DNA of 64,000 nt from Holacanthus passer (GCA_025331565.1 JAFREQ010000039.1:4271001-4335000); one strand, 5' to 3'; counted from the first letter of the stretch, positions 12,101 through 26,700 are shown. The notes: generated by a model not told the origin, from the letters alone. Numbers and translations are program-made.

Positions 12101-14780
12101 AGACTTTGCAGTTGCTCCTAAATTTTCAGTCCACTCAGCAAGATCAGCAGCTTTGTTGTAGATAAGTATTGATTTTCAGTTCAGCTGGCTATTGGCCAAA
12201 ATATACACTAATTTCACTTATCCTGCTCATTGGCACTGCAGGTGGTGAAAACAAGTGCTGGGCCAAGATTTTGCTGAGGGTCATGTTTTTGTATTTGTGC
12301 TAATAAGTGTTTATGCAAATTGACAGGAAAAACTGATGATGCTAAAGCCTCAGAGAAGGGCAAGGCACCTTCTAAGAGTTCGGCTGGCATCCAGCGCTCA
12401 CCCTCAGATGCCGGGAAGAGTAGTGGAGACGAAGGTAAGAAACCTCCCTCTGGCATTGCACGCCCACCAACCACTGGTTCTTTTGGATACAAGAAGATCC
12501 CAGGTCCCACTGGTGCCCTAATCACCTCCAGTGGTGCAACACTCACCAGCGGCTCAGCCACCCTGGGCAAGGCGCCCAAATCCTCAGCTGCCCTTGGTAA
12601 AGGTACAGGCATCGGAGGTGTACGTAAGACCAGCCTGGATGGCTCACAGCCCCAAGATGATGGCATTCTACTCAGCTGCAGTGGCTCCAAAGTGACCTTG
12701 CAGTACCGCTCTCTACCCAGACCAGCCAAATCCTCCAGTGGGGTAGCAGCAGGGCGCAGCGGGCACCGCTCCAGCTCCAGCAGCATCGACTCAAACGTCA
12801 GCGGCAAGTCAGCTGGAGGGGCAGCGACACAAGCGGGCACCAAACGCAGGGACGGGAAAATGGGCTCAGACCGCTCCAGTCCCATCACCATTAACCAGAC
12901 AGACAAGGAGAAAGTGGCGGTGTCAGACCAGGACACAGCGGCAGGACTATCCACCTCCCCCAAGTCCAGCCCCACCTCCAGTTCAACAGGCCAGTCTGGC
13001 CTCAGGCAGCCGGGCTCCAAGTACCCCGACATTGCTTCTCCTACGTTCCGCAGGTCAGACACACAAAACATGCCTACAGCTTCTGTTCTGTCCTTGTCCC
13101 TCGCCATGTGTGTTTCTACGTGAATCAAGCATTTCATCACATACTTTTTCAGTCCCTTAATTATTAGCAATAAGAGGTGTTTAGGTGCAATATAAGTTTT
13201 GGTCTTTTTATAAAGATTCAGACTATGTCATCGACACATCTATTTCAAAATTTAAGGGTGCTTTCATTCATTTTGATGAAGTGATGTTTGTGCTGCTCAG
13301 TGATGTTTTTCTGATGCAGGCTGTTCCCCAGACTCCTCTAACAGATAGGGGCATTTATTGAAGATGTCATCTGTAGTGGTAAAGTCTCACCATGGCTAAA
13401 AAATACTCTGTCATCTCTATCAATTTTAGATATGTTTGGATTCGAAAATGAATTTAAGACACTTAATAAATCATATTTCAGCACTTTCATAGAAAAATTG
13501 ATTGAGTGAGTTTACTCGGCTGCACAGCTAAAGGGTGCCATTACATAGATTGTTCCCTGGTGTAGGTGATAAGCCACTGCAGATGAAACATATCTTTACC
13601 CTGAAGATGGCTCTTCATTCAGGTCAGGCAAATCCAGCTTAGCAGTCTTGATCAGAACAGACAGGAGACAGGAGTTTGTCGGCACGCCAATCCCTGACTC
13701 ATTAGAAGCATGCGTTCAGCAGGCGTGTCCAAACATCCGTCCCATCCGATCTGTCAAGCCGGCCCGTTTCATCTGCATGTCTTCAAGCTTTTTTCTTTTC
13801 TTTTTTTTCTCTCAAGAGAGTGTCACCTATACATTTTATGTGGTTGTGATGACAGACTGGGACAGGCACAATATGAGTAGCAGACTGCCTGAGCATATGT
13901 GGGAGGCAAACAGAGTTGAGTGGCCTAACAGATTAGGTTATTTAAAGTCACAGGGTTGAAACGGGCAAAGCTGTGAAAGCAGATGTGTCGATGTAAATTA
14001 CTGAGAGTTCACAGCTGAAATGACTTTGGAGTTTGCTGCGAGGGATACAGTAAATGTGTTGGGGAGTGTGCTTTCATCTGTAGTTTAAAGCTGCTGTTAC
14101 AATAAAGATGTGGGGATGTTTTAGTAACTGTTTTTCACTTTACCGCACTGATCCAATCGAGTTTCTTGATGCGTGTGACCAATGCAGTAATACAATTTCA
14201 TATGTAATATACATTAGATAACCTCAACGTAATCCACTTTTTTCCAACCCCAAAGTAAACCACAATCCTTCATTTTCCAGTATGGATCTTACAGATGCTC
14301 ATCACTAGTCCTTTGAGCATTTCTAAATGACTGCACCCACCTCTCTACCCCCAGATTGTTTGGTACCAAAGCCAGCAGCAAGGCCAGCTCTCCGGGCACG
14401 CCCGACTCTGGCAAGTGCCCGTCAATACTGGGCAGCCCCCACGGCACGCTGGCGAGGCAGGCCAGTCTGGACTCGCCCTCCTCTGGCACGGGGAGCCTGG
14501 GCAGCGCCGGCGGCCTGAGCGGTGGCAGCAGCCCACTGTACGGTAAAACCCCAGACCTGTGTACTGACTCCCCGGCCTCCAGCCCGGCCTCTGGCCTCTC
14601 CCTGCCCTCCAACGCTCGGCCCTGGCCTGCCTGTAGCTCGTCAGCTGGCAGCAAGGACACACTGAGCTGCCAAAGCATGACCAGTCTGCACACCAGCTCT
14701 GAGTCCATTGATCTGCCTCTGGGCCACCACGGGCCCAAGGTCACACGAACCGGCAGTGTCAAGTCCACCCTGTCTGAGGG
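9186..14780 (+). CDS. nav3: nav3 exons 1-4 of window: Ser-rich, basic middle region
   Basis: Exons are 9186-9309, 10564-10873, 12327-13053 and 14355-14780. The first begins with the last base of a codon and reads WDDSSSVSSGLSDTLDN. The second holds QTGSWRRGMTAQVG and ends with one base; the third begins GKTDDAKASEKGKAP and contains SPSDAGKSSGDEGKKP, LQYRSLPRP, NQTDKEK and KYPDIASPTFR; the fourth starts RLFGTKA and contains SLHTSSESIDLPL. These are conserved navigator blocks in a low-complexity Ser/Gly/Pro background, thought to be disordered and to contact microtubules. The exons are much richer in G+C than the flanking introns, so long ORFs also appear on the opposite strand; those are shadows. 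Confidence 0.92.
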
Positions 14781-17700
14781 GTGAGTAACAGGGAATACGA
14801 TTGGGCTGAATCGTATTCATTGTTTCATTTGAGAAGAGAGACAAAAAGTATATCTCCCTACCCTAACATATAGACATTCAATGCAGAGGAAGCCTAAGTA
14901 ATATAATAGTAATAATAAAACAAATTACAATAATAAGAAAAAATTCACTCATCCAGCACACAGTTTGGTTGGGTTTCTTTTTCTGGTGTGGTTTTGAAAA
15001 AAATCTTAACTAAGTACATACTATATTTAGTGTATATAGTTACCTAATGTCAGTTTAAAAGTTTCCAGTCTAACCCTTTTACTACTGACCTGTCGACTTT
15101 TCCACTTTAACACATCAAGACAGTATTAGTTGTGGGTCCAAAGTCATGCCAGAAAAAGTACCACAGTAAATTCAGATCATTTCAGACGCTCATTCCCATG
15201 AGAAGTCTTTTTCAGGGTGTTTCCATTGTTTTGTCCACACACTTTGCATGCATATATCACATAACATAGAGTAAACATCGCACAAGTTTATTTTCCCTTT
15301 CTAGTAGCAGTATGTCTCAAAAATGAAACAATTAATTTAAAGATTGCCTGTGTTTTATATTTGTAGTCTGTTGTACTGTGATGCATTATTAATGTCTTTG
15401 TTTCTCCATTGTGTATGTCCTTGCATATGTGTGTGTGTCAGTGTGTCAGAAGTCAAGTTTGTAAAATGTGACCAAAGTCTTTTTCTCATGTATCACAAAA
15501 ACAAATGTTTTCTGGCGTTCATCTGATTCACTCATCCTCTGTGTTTTAACAGCATGCCTCTTGACAGAAACACGCTTCCCAAAAAGGGACTGAGGTACAA
15601 CACATCTGCAGCCAGATCTCATTCTCAACTGTTCTTATTTTGTTCACTTACATAGATCATAAGTATACATTTGCATGAAAATAATCATTCTGATATCAAG
15701 TGTACTTTCCATGCTGTTGTATGTGTGGCATGGTGTGGCACCATCTATAGCAGTGATTCCTAACCAGTGGTACCTCTGCAATTGCTTAAAGATATTTGGA
15801 AATATTGTGGAGAAGCTTAGCCAATTTCAAAAAAATAGAAATTGCAATTTAAATAAAACAAATTTAGTAAGCTGTAATACCTAGTTATAGCTAACTAATT
15901 ACCAAGCAGATAGAGATGTTGAAATTTAAAAGTCAGGCAGCTAAAAGTGACGGATAAACGTTTGAAATATATAGCTTCTCTAGCACTAAGTATAAAGGAT
16001 AAACAGTTCAAAAAGTTGGCTAAAACAGATGGATAAATCTTAAAATAGTTCAAATAGTTAGGAATCTAGTAATGGATAAATGGTAAAATAGCTGAAAGTA
16101 ATTAATAAATGGTTGAATAGCAAAACGCAATGGATACGTGGTTGAAAGATTTAGCTAAAAGTAATGGATAAATTAGTATAACATTGCTTAAAGTATTGGA
16201 TAAACAGTTAAAATCATACTCATAGTAAGTTGCTTTGGACAAAAGTGACTGCCAAATGAATGTAATGTTAATGTAATGGATAAACAGTCATCTTTAAGTA
16301 ATAGATAAATGATTGAGATAAATAGATGCCGATGCTCAAGTTCATCTGACAGGGTTGTTGGTGTAAAATTGACCAAACAAAGGGTGGGAACCACTGATCT
16401 ATAGATGAGCAAATGTGATTATCTCATGTAGCATTCACACTTCAGGACCAAATTTCTGCCCAAATCATATTAGCTGTTGATTAAGATTATGCGGAGAAGA
16501 AATGCAAAATACATTTTCATCTGTTTTCCTATTTTCGCAACGCATTTTGGTCACTTGATGTACGAAGTAAAAGTTTTTGACTTAAATGAGGTGTCTTTCC
16601 AAACCCAAATGAAGTCAAAGATTAGATTCTAACTAACTGAAGTGAAAAACTTTGATGCAGTATGAATGATGCCACAGATGATCAGGCAGAAATGTGAAAT
16701 GTGTGCGTCCGTCTGTGTGTGTGTGTGCCTGCTACTCTTTGTGCATCCTCATCAGATTCCCATCTCACGCACTGAAATGCGGCATACACAGCCGCCATGA
16801 CAGAGCAGTTCTTCCTCAGCTCCCAAAATGGACTAAACCTCCTGATAGCATTTGCTCTGTTAGCAGAGGGGGAGAAGAGGAATGGATACTTTGAATTTAG
16901 CTGGGACTAAAGGGACTGAGACAGAAATACCATAACCCATTCATCACAGTGGCACAACCTCTGCAGGGGCCAACCTCTCTAGCCAATTATACAGTACTGC
17001 TGCAGAGGGGTTTGATGGGACATGCTGGTTTCAAACCATTCTTTCATTTAACAGCACATTTTTTGGACCTAAAAGCATCTGATCTTCTACTACACATGTC
17101 TGTTGGATGTGATGCTCAGTACAAACTGCAGCGTTTTCTCAACAAATTTTTCAGCCGTCTGTTGACATCTTAAACTAGGCAGGGTTTTTTGCCTGATCTT
17201 TAGATTTCTTACAAGACTAATAATTGCCCCCTTAAGTCATATAAATAAGCACATTGGTCCGGCTTAAAGACATTTTGAAAGCGCTAAGTACACTGAGTCA
17301 AACACTGACCCTTGGATTTTTCAGTCCGTTCCATTTCAAATCCAGTGAGGACCGAATGCTGCTGTGTCACACCATTCAACACACTCTGAGACGCCCAATC
17401 CCTGGTGGAGAGAATACGAAGCACAGGCGTGGGGGGAGTGGAGCAGGGTCAGATGTGACAAGCGTAGTAATGGGGGCGTTGGAAGGAAGACAGCGCTGAA
17501 AAGGGATGAGTGCAAACTCAATTATCATCCTCAGAGGATTAAATATGGCCGATTGTCATGCCTGCGATAAGGGGGCCTTCTGCCACTGAGCCACTTTGGA
17601 GCTGGGGAGAGAAGAGATGAACAGCAGTGTTAGCGTGTTTGGCAGCTTTGAGCCAAAGAAGTGTGTGTATATATGGCTGTATGGGTATAGATGCATGCAT

Positions 17701-20700
17701 GTAAACATCTATGTGGTGTGGCTGCATGTTTTTTACCATTTGCTCACATGCTTCTTTTAAGTAGCCCGGCACATATTTTGTAGCTCAACACAGAACTTCC
17801 CTGCTTGGACCTCCAAATATGTCTCTTTTTGCCTTGAGTTTACTGTGTGTTTGTGGGTTTCAGGTACCCTCCATCCTCCCGACAGACATCCCATGAGGAA
17901 GGCAAAGAGTGGTTGAGGTCCCATTCAACAGGGGGGCTTCAGGACACAGGCAGTCAGTCCCCACTGTCTCCTCCTGGAGCTTCCTGCACCACCACTGGAA
18001 AATACCACTACTCCAACCTGTGTAAGTCTTGGAATACACTTTAACTATAGTGCATATCGGATAGAAAGCTGAGTTAGCGTATGTCCATAGGTAGTGAACA
18101 TGCATTTTTCGTATTTGTTTTCAGTGATTTTACTTGGCAGTGTAAATATTATGTAATTTTTCACAGCCAAGAGTCTTAGATAAAACTTTAGAATTGGCCA
18201 TTAGTAATTAACATCATGTAAATAGTCCAAAATTATTCTGACTCTAGGCCAACTTAAAGTAAAACTTAAATAAACCAAATGGTAAAAAATAATCAAACAA
18301 GTGAAGAAGAATGTTCTGCAGTCAAAGGAGCTCTCTTATACATGCAGTTTGTCTCGGAGGCTGAATTCAAATATCACAGACATAAAGGAACCAACAAGGA
18401 CTGACAAACAAGGAATACAAAGGCACCTAAAACCCAATGGCCCATATCTGCAGCCCACACAGACCATTTTTAGTGACTTGTTGCACATGTGCAGTGTTCA
18501 CAAATCAGTTATTTTGTAGTTTTAAAAAATGGTTTCAGCAAGACTTTTATGAGGGAATTGGTGTTTTAATGTTTTCTATTCATTAACATTCTGTTGGGAA
18601 CTTTAATGTCTTACTCTTTCATTATATGTTCTTTAAATGCGTACACGAGTTCTTTTGTTCTCTTTCTAATGTCATGATGATTCAGAAGGAATGATCTTGT
18701 GAAATGAAACGATAACGACAGTAGAAACATTGCCTTGGAAACAAACTGGATGATACTGAATCTTAATCTTAATCTGAAAAATTTATAGCATGTGAGCAGC
18801 ATTATTCAATCATACCCGGCTGTAAATGGGTTCTTCATTCCTGCATGAATGAGTGATCACTGATGCATTTTACACATGCAAAAATGTACCTGGGTAAATG
18901 TAATAGGGGAAAAATATACCACTGATTTTGGTATGTTTGTTCTATGTGCAGTGAGCCCCACTAACATCAGCCAGTATAACCTGCCACAAGGCAGCAGCAG
19001 CATGAGCCGCTCCAACAGCATCCCTGCCCAAGACTCCTTTGACCTGTACGGAGAGGGTCACCCACTGGGTGGCAGCGCAACCTCCCTGGAGGAACGACCA
19101 CGGGCCATCAGCCGCTCTGGCTCCTTCAGGGACAGCACTGACGAAGGTAGGACACACTCTGGGACACGCTCTTAAACGCACTTCTTAAATGAACCGTGTT
19201 CCAGAAATGACCTTGCTACTAAGAAGCTGTTAGAAATAATTTTAGGGCCACATTCACCAAAGCAAAGTTCCATCAGTCATCAAGTACTTTAATACCAGAT
19301 TTAATGGGCTCTCGCTGTGCATACTGTGAGTGACTGGGCTGATGGCTCGCTCTGTTCTGATCTTTTTACGGGTGATGTAAGAGGCTGTGATTACATCCGT
19401 ATAGAGGTCAGCTTTTTAACAGGCAAATCATGTTTTTCTTCACTGCCTTCTTAAGAGTTCACAGCTCACAACATCTGAATGAGTTACCATAGCTGTCAAG
19501 TGCTAATTAGCAGGCTGGGTAACCAAGAATAAATGAAAACACAATTGAAATTAGTTTTCATTAAATTTCCTTCAGATTCATTAGAAAAGGTAGAATATTG
19601 TGTGGTCACATGTTCATTTAATCTGTACAGTTTTCAAGTACTTTTCAAAATCTTTTTTTATCACTCATAACTGTCCATATCTGCTTACAGTCCATGGTTC
19701 TTCATTGTCTCTAGTCTCCAGCACATCTTCACTCTACTCTGCGGTAAGTTGATGGCCAGCTTTTCCTTCTTTACTGCTCTTCAGAATTAGAATTACAGTC
19801 AGGTGCTATATATGTAAAATGAGTAAGCTAGTAAAGTAAATGTAAGTAAATGCTTATGTTTCCAAATGTGTGATTGCACAACTGTTTGTTAGCAAGTTTT
19901 ACATAACAACTTTATAAGGTGATGATGTGTCAGTGTTTCGTTTTCAGCTTGTTTTTCCATCCCAAAGTGGCCCAAAAATATCAGTTACTACACTTTACTG
20001 TCTTGTTTTGTTTCACCACCCAACAGCAGCTCCAATTTTTTAAATGTCTCAGCTCATAGTTTAGAAACTCAGTACAGCTCACACAACAGTGAGCTTGGAG
20101 AAAAATTTTGAGACAGGGAGATTTTGCTTTTCAAAGTTGATTGTTGGTGCGAATTTAAAAGAACTTCTTCGCTAATCTAAAAGGGCTTTGTACAAAAGAG
20201 TAACAATTTCAAGGCTGAATTCATCCAGATTTTTCAACGCCTTCAGCTCTTTCCCCGCGATGCAGAGTGGCATTAAATGTCACATAGACTGTCTTCCAAT
20301 ATTTCTGCCTTGTCCCTTCTGTTTCTGTAGAACCAAAAAAATAACTTTGTTCATGCTTCCTTGGCAGATAAGACTCTGGACAAGTGTTTGGTTTCTAAGA
20401 GCACAGGCAGTGCTCCAGTCTTCGCATTCAGTGAGGCAGCAGATTAGTTTTAGGGAGAAAGATCGATTACCACCCACCTCCGCCTGTTTCCAATTGCACT
20501 CACAAGTTGCAGAGGAAAGGCCTGGAAGAATGATGGAGATAGTTTTGTGTACAAAGTTTTCCCTCAGGTCAAATTAATTTGTTTGTTTGTGGTTATCAAA
20601 AACATTTCTTTTCTGTCTAATTTTATCCACTTCAATGGCATTGATATGTTCTGTCATTCTAATCTCATTTTAATTAAAATTTCATTTAATTTTCTTCGTC

Positions 20701-23700
20701 TATGCATTGGCCAATGCTTCTCATGCTCTATATTCTAATTAATTTTAAAAGATGTGTGATTGAATATAACACATAGAGCCAAGAACTCTTTTTTTAAATT
20801 CTGTATGCTTCTTCCTTACAGACGGAGGAGAAAGCACACTCAGAGGTAAGGAGGTGTAATATTCCATCTGTCTGCATGTCTGCTTCTCTTTACCACCTTC
20901 CTACTGCATATTCATACAGTTTAAGACATTTATACCTTGAAGCTGCTCAAGCTGCTCAGTGCCGCACTGTTGGCCACTGAGTAGCTCTGCTGTCGGGGGT
21001 GGGGGTTAAGTACCTTGTTCATGAGTATCTCAAAAGTAGCTGGGAGGAAGAAAAAATTAGTCTCTCTTATTTAGTTTCACATGCATGTTTTGCTGGCCTT
21101 TAGGTGACAGCTGGCTGTTTTTCTGTGTCTGTGTGTCTTCATGTTTCTGTGTCTTTCTGTTGTGCTTTGTCTATATTCAGAGTCTGTCTGTGTCAATCAA
21201 AGCTCAAGCAGTGATCTTTATTCAGCTTAATTTGGCCTACTATTGATGAGCAGCACTAAAAAATACATAAATGCAATAAAAGTGATGTTCTACAGTTCTA
21301 CAGTAAAGCAATTTAACCCCGTGTTGCATTGCTTTTTTATCAGTAAATCTTCATCTTAATCACAAATAACCACACAACCTTACTGCGTTTCATAGCTTAT
21401 ATAATTTATTCATTATGAAACTTACACTATACATATGTAATGCATGCCCTGCCCTTTGGCTCTTTTTTGTTCATTCAGCATTCCTGTTCAGTTTATCACT
21501 GATTCTTCTTTGATTTTCCAAATTTATGGTCTGATTTTCTGATTTCCTGTGCCTTTTCCCTTTTTCTCTGTCGTTGTTTATTAGTGCTTTAGCTCAAGCT
21601 TGGATCGGACAGCAATGGCAAATACACTGTGGTTGTTTTAACCCTGCCAGATGGGTATAGTTTAGCACTTTGAGAAAGCTCAGAAACTGAGAATAATGGA
21701 CTACAGTCACTGTGCAGAACCACAAGTGACCTAATGGTTCTTCTTCCTTCAAATCTGACTAATATTTGATGTTTTCTACTTTCAGATCCTGAGACAGGTG
21801 ACCTACACATGACTTGAATTTGTCATCATTTACTTGAGACATGTGTTGTTATGTTGGCACAGCAGCAACTTGGCTAAGCAGTGTTGGCATTGAGGATGAG
21901 AAACAGCAGTCAAAAGAAGTCATTAAAAGAACTTGATTGTAATTCTCAGCTGAGTGAAAATCCAGATCTCCTGTCAAAGTTGTCAATGAAATGTGTTGGA
22001 AACAAGAAGGAAATAAGTCCTTTGTTCTATGGATTTAATCCAAAAATAGACCAACATAAATCCAAATATATTTTGATGATGACACCAATTTGGAACTCAG
22101 CGCCAAGATCTTCGGTCTAAAAGAAACCAAATCATATCTTGTGATTGCCCTTAATTTCTTGTACTAACTACATGTTGTCCACTTTGGTAAACTGACCCAT
22201 CTGGCACTTAGTTCATTATATATCAGGTATTTGCAACGACTATTTGACCCAGGTCAGGAATACTTACCTATACCGCTGGCTTCGCTGCTCAAAGTCTAAC
22301 CATGAGAAAACCAGTGCTGTGGCTTGTGATAACCTCTTTCTTCGTGCCACATCACTACATGCTGTTTGATGGAGGCATGCAACATAGTGTTAATTTTTAC
22401 TCTTCTCTTTTCAATCAAGGGCCAAACAGTCCAAAATTCCACGGTAATCCCCCACACTTTGTGTTCACACTTCACCCCAGTGTCTTTTTACACAGTATTA
22501 CCTTGTAACTGCACAGTTTTTACATCAAAGTTATCAGCATGGGAGTTGCACGTTCAACGCCTCTTTTCATTACAATCAGTCTTATTTTCTTGATGTTATT
22601 TCTGGAGCATTAACTATACGTTTACCTCTCTCTTTCCCCAACCAGCAAATCAGAAAGCTGCGTCGGGAGCTGGACGCCTCACAGGAGAAGGTGGCGACCC
22701 TGACATCTCAGCTGGCTGCCAATGTGAGTTTGTTTACTTCGAAAGACGCTGTCTAAACAGCCAGCTCATTTGCATGATAACCTGCTGTCAGGGAGCTTTT
22801 ATGGGAAGCGTTGCCTATCGAAGCCCTGGAAGGAATATAAATCTTTGAGACGCCCACTAATTCCTTTTCTCTGTGTTTGAAGCCACTGTGTGTGTATTTA
22901 GGTTTTTGCTTGTTTGATTTTGTTGGTGTGTGTGTTTTTGTGTGCTTTTCCTTAGATGGGATGTTTTCTTATGCGTGTTTGTGTGTCTACGGTACAGAGA
23001 GGATTGTCTCTTTGCTTTTGTCTCAGCCGGTGGGGTTTCAGCGAGAACAGGAGCCTCTCCCAAATTCAACCAAGCAGGGAGAATCAAATAGAGGTAGACG
23101 GGAGTAGAAAGGGAGCCGGGAGATGAGGATAAGTGAATCTAGACTCAAGTGCGTCATGCGTGGGTGAAACAGAGTGAGATACAGAGACCTCCAACCCCCA
23201 GACGGAGTCGTCTTTGTGCTCAGATGCAGATAGATCGACAAACTCCAGCGTGTGACTCGGCTCAGCCTCCCCACCCTCAATGCCAAGTGCCTGATCAAGC
23301 GTGGAGGCAGACGGGGTCTTTGCATCGGTCCGACGCTTTGATCACAGAGTTGTGCAGAGCTGAAACTGAAGGCTAAACTGCAGGAAAACTTGTCCAATGG
23401 AAGATGAAGCTGTGACTTTGTGTAAGAGTTATATTGGGAAAGTCAAATAACTTTTGGTTTGTTTTGGTCATTTGAAATAGGGATGATTGATGGTGAATCT
23501 CACATAGAACTTCACATTTACAGTATAGTCTGAGTGGAATTATTCACCTTTCAATACTCTTAAAGGACAACTCCACTGATTTTACAGAGCAAAGTCTGTT
23601 TACAGGTGTTGGGAGTACCACTGCATACTAAAACAAATTGTATAAAGCCTTTAGTGTCTCCAGAGGGAGCTGTGTGAAGTCTATGTCTGTGTTTGAAAAT

Positions 23701-26700
23701 GAAAAAAAAATATCTGGGGGTGTGGAGTAGGAAAAAAGTGAACTTACCAGGCCTCTGTAGCCCGCTCCTCTCTGCTTTACTTCAATCGGTGGAGTTCCTA
23801 TGATGTTCAATACAATCAAAGAGGAATTTCATGATTAAGTCCTGTAATTTACTTCACCCCTACCCCCTCAGGATTTCAACAATGAAGTTTTGAAATTTAG
23901 AAGACTTGAATTACCTAAAGCAGAGACGAGTCACTGTTGATGGTGTCAACTCTGTAAGACCACCATTAAATCCTTTAGCTGCCTCACATCTTTAGTGGCT
24001 AGTTCACACGCACATTTTATGTGTAGTGTTTTACATCACTGAAATCATTTAGAATTCTCACAGTTTCTGTACAGTTCAGTATCGTTATAGTAATTCCTAC
24101 TGATGCGGCATCATTATGTTAAGTATTTGAGACTAGCAGGATTTTCGTCATCCTGCAGCAAGTGGCAAAGAGATGCTGCAACACTGTGACAATTTGAAGC
24201 CGAAAAAACATTCAAAAGCTAATCAAGTAAGTCTGGGTGAGAGCAACAAGTTCCACTTTGCAGGGGCCAACTCATTTGTGATATACTGTTGAGTATATTT
24301 TAGAACATATGTTGCCACAGCTTGTGTAGCTAGTTTTTGGTAAGCAGCAAAAAGAAATCTGAAACACAATATCACAATATCGAAAGATGTAATGTCGCGC
24401 CATATCTGTTGTTGATATTGACTGGCCCTTAACAGGGTCACTGAGCCTTAAAAACAGCAGATAAAAAGCTACCAGTCTCATGCCTCACTGTGCCAAGCCA
24501 TATGCAAACACTTATACAACATAAACCCATATATGCTACTGCTCCCACTCAGGGGAGCTGTCAAGCACATATGGGTAGTGGGTAGACAGTGGGAAGGTAG
24601 TGTGGAGGCTTGGGGAGAAAAAAAAAAAAAAAAAAACCCCATCTCTGGCTGTGTTGTACTGGAGCTGCATCACACACTGTATCTACATGACAGTGCTGTG
24701 GGTTGCTGGTGCTATAAGCTTCGTCTTATCCTCCCGGTGGGGAGTGTGACTGGAAATGTCCTCACACGTTCTCCACCCACGGTCCAAAACTTGACACTCG
24801 CTGTGACATCACTTAATCGTTTCAGCCTGAACACGTGGAAATGTATGCATGTGTGCAGGAACCTACACATTGGTAGATACTTGGCTACACACATACCTGC
24901 CGTATCTTTTGCACACACATTGAGGCTGTGATGTGCAAATATAAGTTGCATGCCGTTACCACAGAGAGAAAAACTGGGGTTTTCAAAATGTCCACTTCTC
25001 AGGAAAAACAGTATTAGACATTGTGCTTCCTTCATGTGATTTTATGTAGCACCAATTTCTTTGTCATTTAGTCTTTAATATGTATAAGTTATGGTGTGTA
25101 TACTAAAAGGTCATTTCAATTTGGTTGTGGCTTCATCTTGATGTATATTTGACCTTATTTTGTGGTTTTAGAAAGAACTTCAAGCATCCAAATGCCAAAA
25201 CTTTCTCAACGTACAGAAGAACACAATTCTTAAAGTTTAATCATGAAACAATACTAAAATTAAAGTCATGATGATATATCAATGTATATTTTAATGTTAG
25301 AGAGGGAAGATATTTCATGAGGCAAAGATTGGCTGAATAGTCTCAAGTGTTTAATTTACACTGGCTGAATGCATTTTCAATTCATATCCTTTATTTTCAT
25401 CGGAGCCAGAGAGGAAATTCTTCAGTGATTGGGGTCATCGGATCTTGATTGCTCTCATTTTCTGTGCCACTTCATACATAATTATTATTATCTTTTTGAC
25501 TTGAATTTGGATCTTAAATAAAGTACTGGAGATGTGTCAATACCCTCAGCATGCTCTCATGGAAAATGCCTCTCACATTAAAAACATATTTGCTGCTGCA
25601 CTGTCATGTTGGATTAAGTGAACTACACAGACGTCATTTTGATTAACTGCGCGTTTGTTTTTCATTTTATTCAATAAAAAGGAGCAGAATTAGTAAAACC
25701 AGCATCCTGCCAAAGGGATTAAGAAGAACAAATGCTGCCTCCGTGCCGAAGTATTGTGCTTTTTCCAGTCTGTGAAGGGGATATATTTTCCTGCCTGGAC
25801 TGACATTAAATCGGGTTTAAAAGTTCACACAGGCGCCCCTCCTCCCCTCTCAATTCCCCTCCTCTTTCTGCTCACCCGTCACAGTGTCACCCCGACCTTG
25901 TCCCCTTGCCCTTTCTGCTCAGCCCTCCCTACCCCTCCCTGTTTCTTATTTTTCTCCTCCTACCTCATTTTGGCTGTACTCTTCATTATCATCCCGTTCC
26001 CGTCCTCTTTTCGTCCCCTCCCCTTCGTGCAGTAGAGTTTAAAGAATGTAGCCCAGCAGTAGGTGCTGGCTTAGTCCACTGTAGTCGTGACTGTGCGTCG
26101 TCCATCTTCCGCCGACACACAACCCCCTTGAGATGTCGTCCATATCTTTAACGGTGGCATCTGGCACCACGGATGACTTCTCATCGCCCAGTTCACTGGT
26201 TTGGCCCACCGTCAACCTCTACCCCAGACCCCAGGATCGGGACGACGGTCAGAAAAACTGGGGTTCAGGGGCTAAGCGCGGCTGCCTGGGCCGGGCCCCA
26301 GGAGCAGGACAGATGGGTCAGCCATGGGATGCGTTAGTGTCTGATCAGCACCTCCTACAGGGCAGACAGGTGGGCAGAGGGGTGTTGAGTCGGAGCTCAC
26401 AGGTGGAGCTGGAAAGAGATGTGGAGCTGGAGAGATGAGTTGGAACAGTTGGCATTTCTAAAGGTCAAGACCTTTGCTGATTCAGCCAGGGACACAGAGT
26501 GGAAGAGGCAGCACAGGGTGCTACTGTGTGTGTGTATGTGTGTGTGTGTGTTTCTGATTTATGAGGTCCTCAAAGGGTGGAAAGATGAGGGATTTTTTCA
26601 TTTTGCACATTTTGGAGCAGATGCTGTAAAATTCAGTAAATGAAAGTTCTCAACAGTATGATGATGCAAATGTTTCTGTGTGTGTGTGTGTGTGCATGTG

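Larger units (their letters stand above)
15751..16396. mobile_element. Non-autonomous hAT element with 8-bp target duplication
   Basis: The left end CAGTGATTCCTAACC and the inverted right end CAGTGGTTCCCACCC agree at 12 of 15 positions and have the CAGTGGTTCCCAACC-like form of hAT transposons. Both sides carry the identical 8-bp duplication ATCTATAG (15743-15750 and 16397-16404), the hAT-specific length. The 646-bp element has no transposase frame. Inside are an irregular array of units ending in AATGGATAAA (about 15930-16210) and a fish SINE-like tail. It sits in the nav3 intron between 15594 and 17864. Confidence 0.85.
9310..17863 (+). other. nav3: nav3 introns between window exons 1 and 6
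   Basis: Introns are 9310-10563, 10874-12326, 13054-14354, 14781-15552 and 15595-17863. Apart from the (CAC)7 and the hAT element already listed, they are AT-rich unique-looking sequence with no credible gene on either strand. Confidence 0.7.

Noticed and set aside
12214..13170. 318-codon minus-strand ORF
   Set aside because: It is the antisense shadow of the nav3 exon 12327-13053; codon bias of the Ser/Gly-rich sense frame keeps the reverse frame open.
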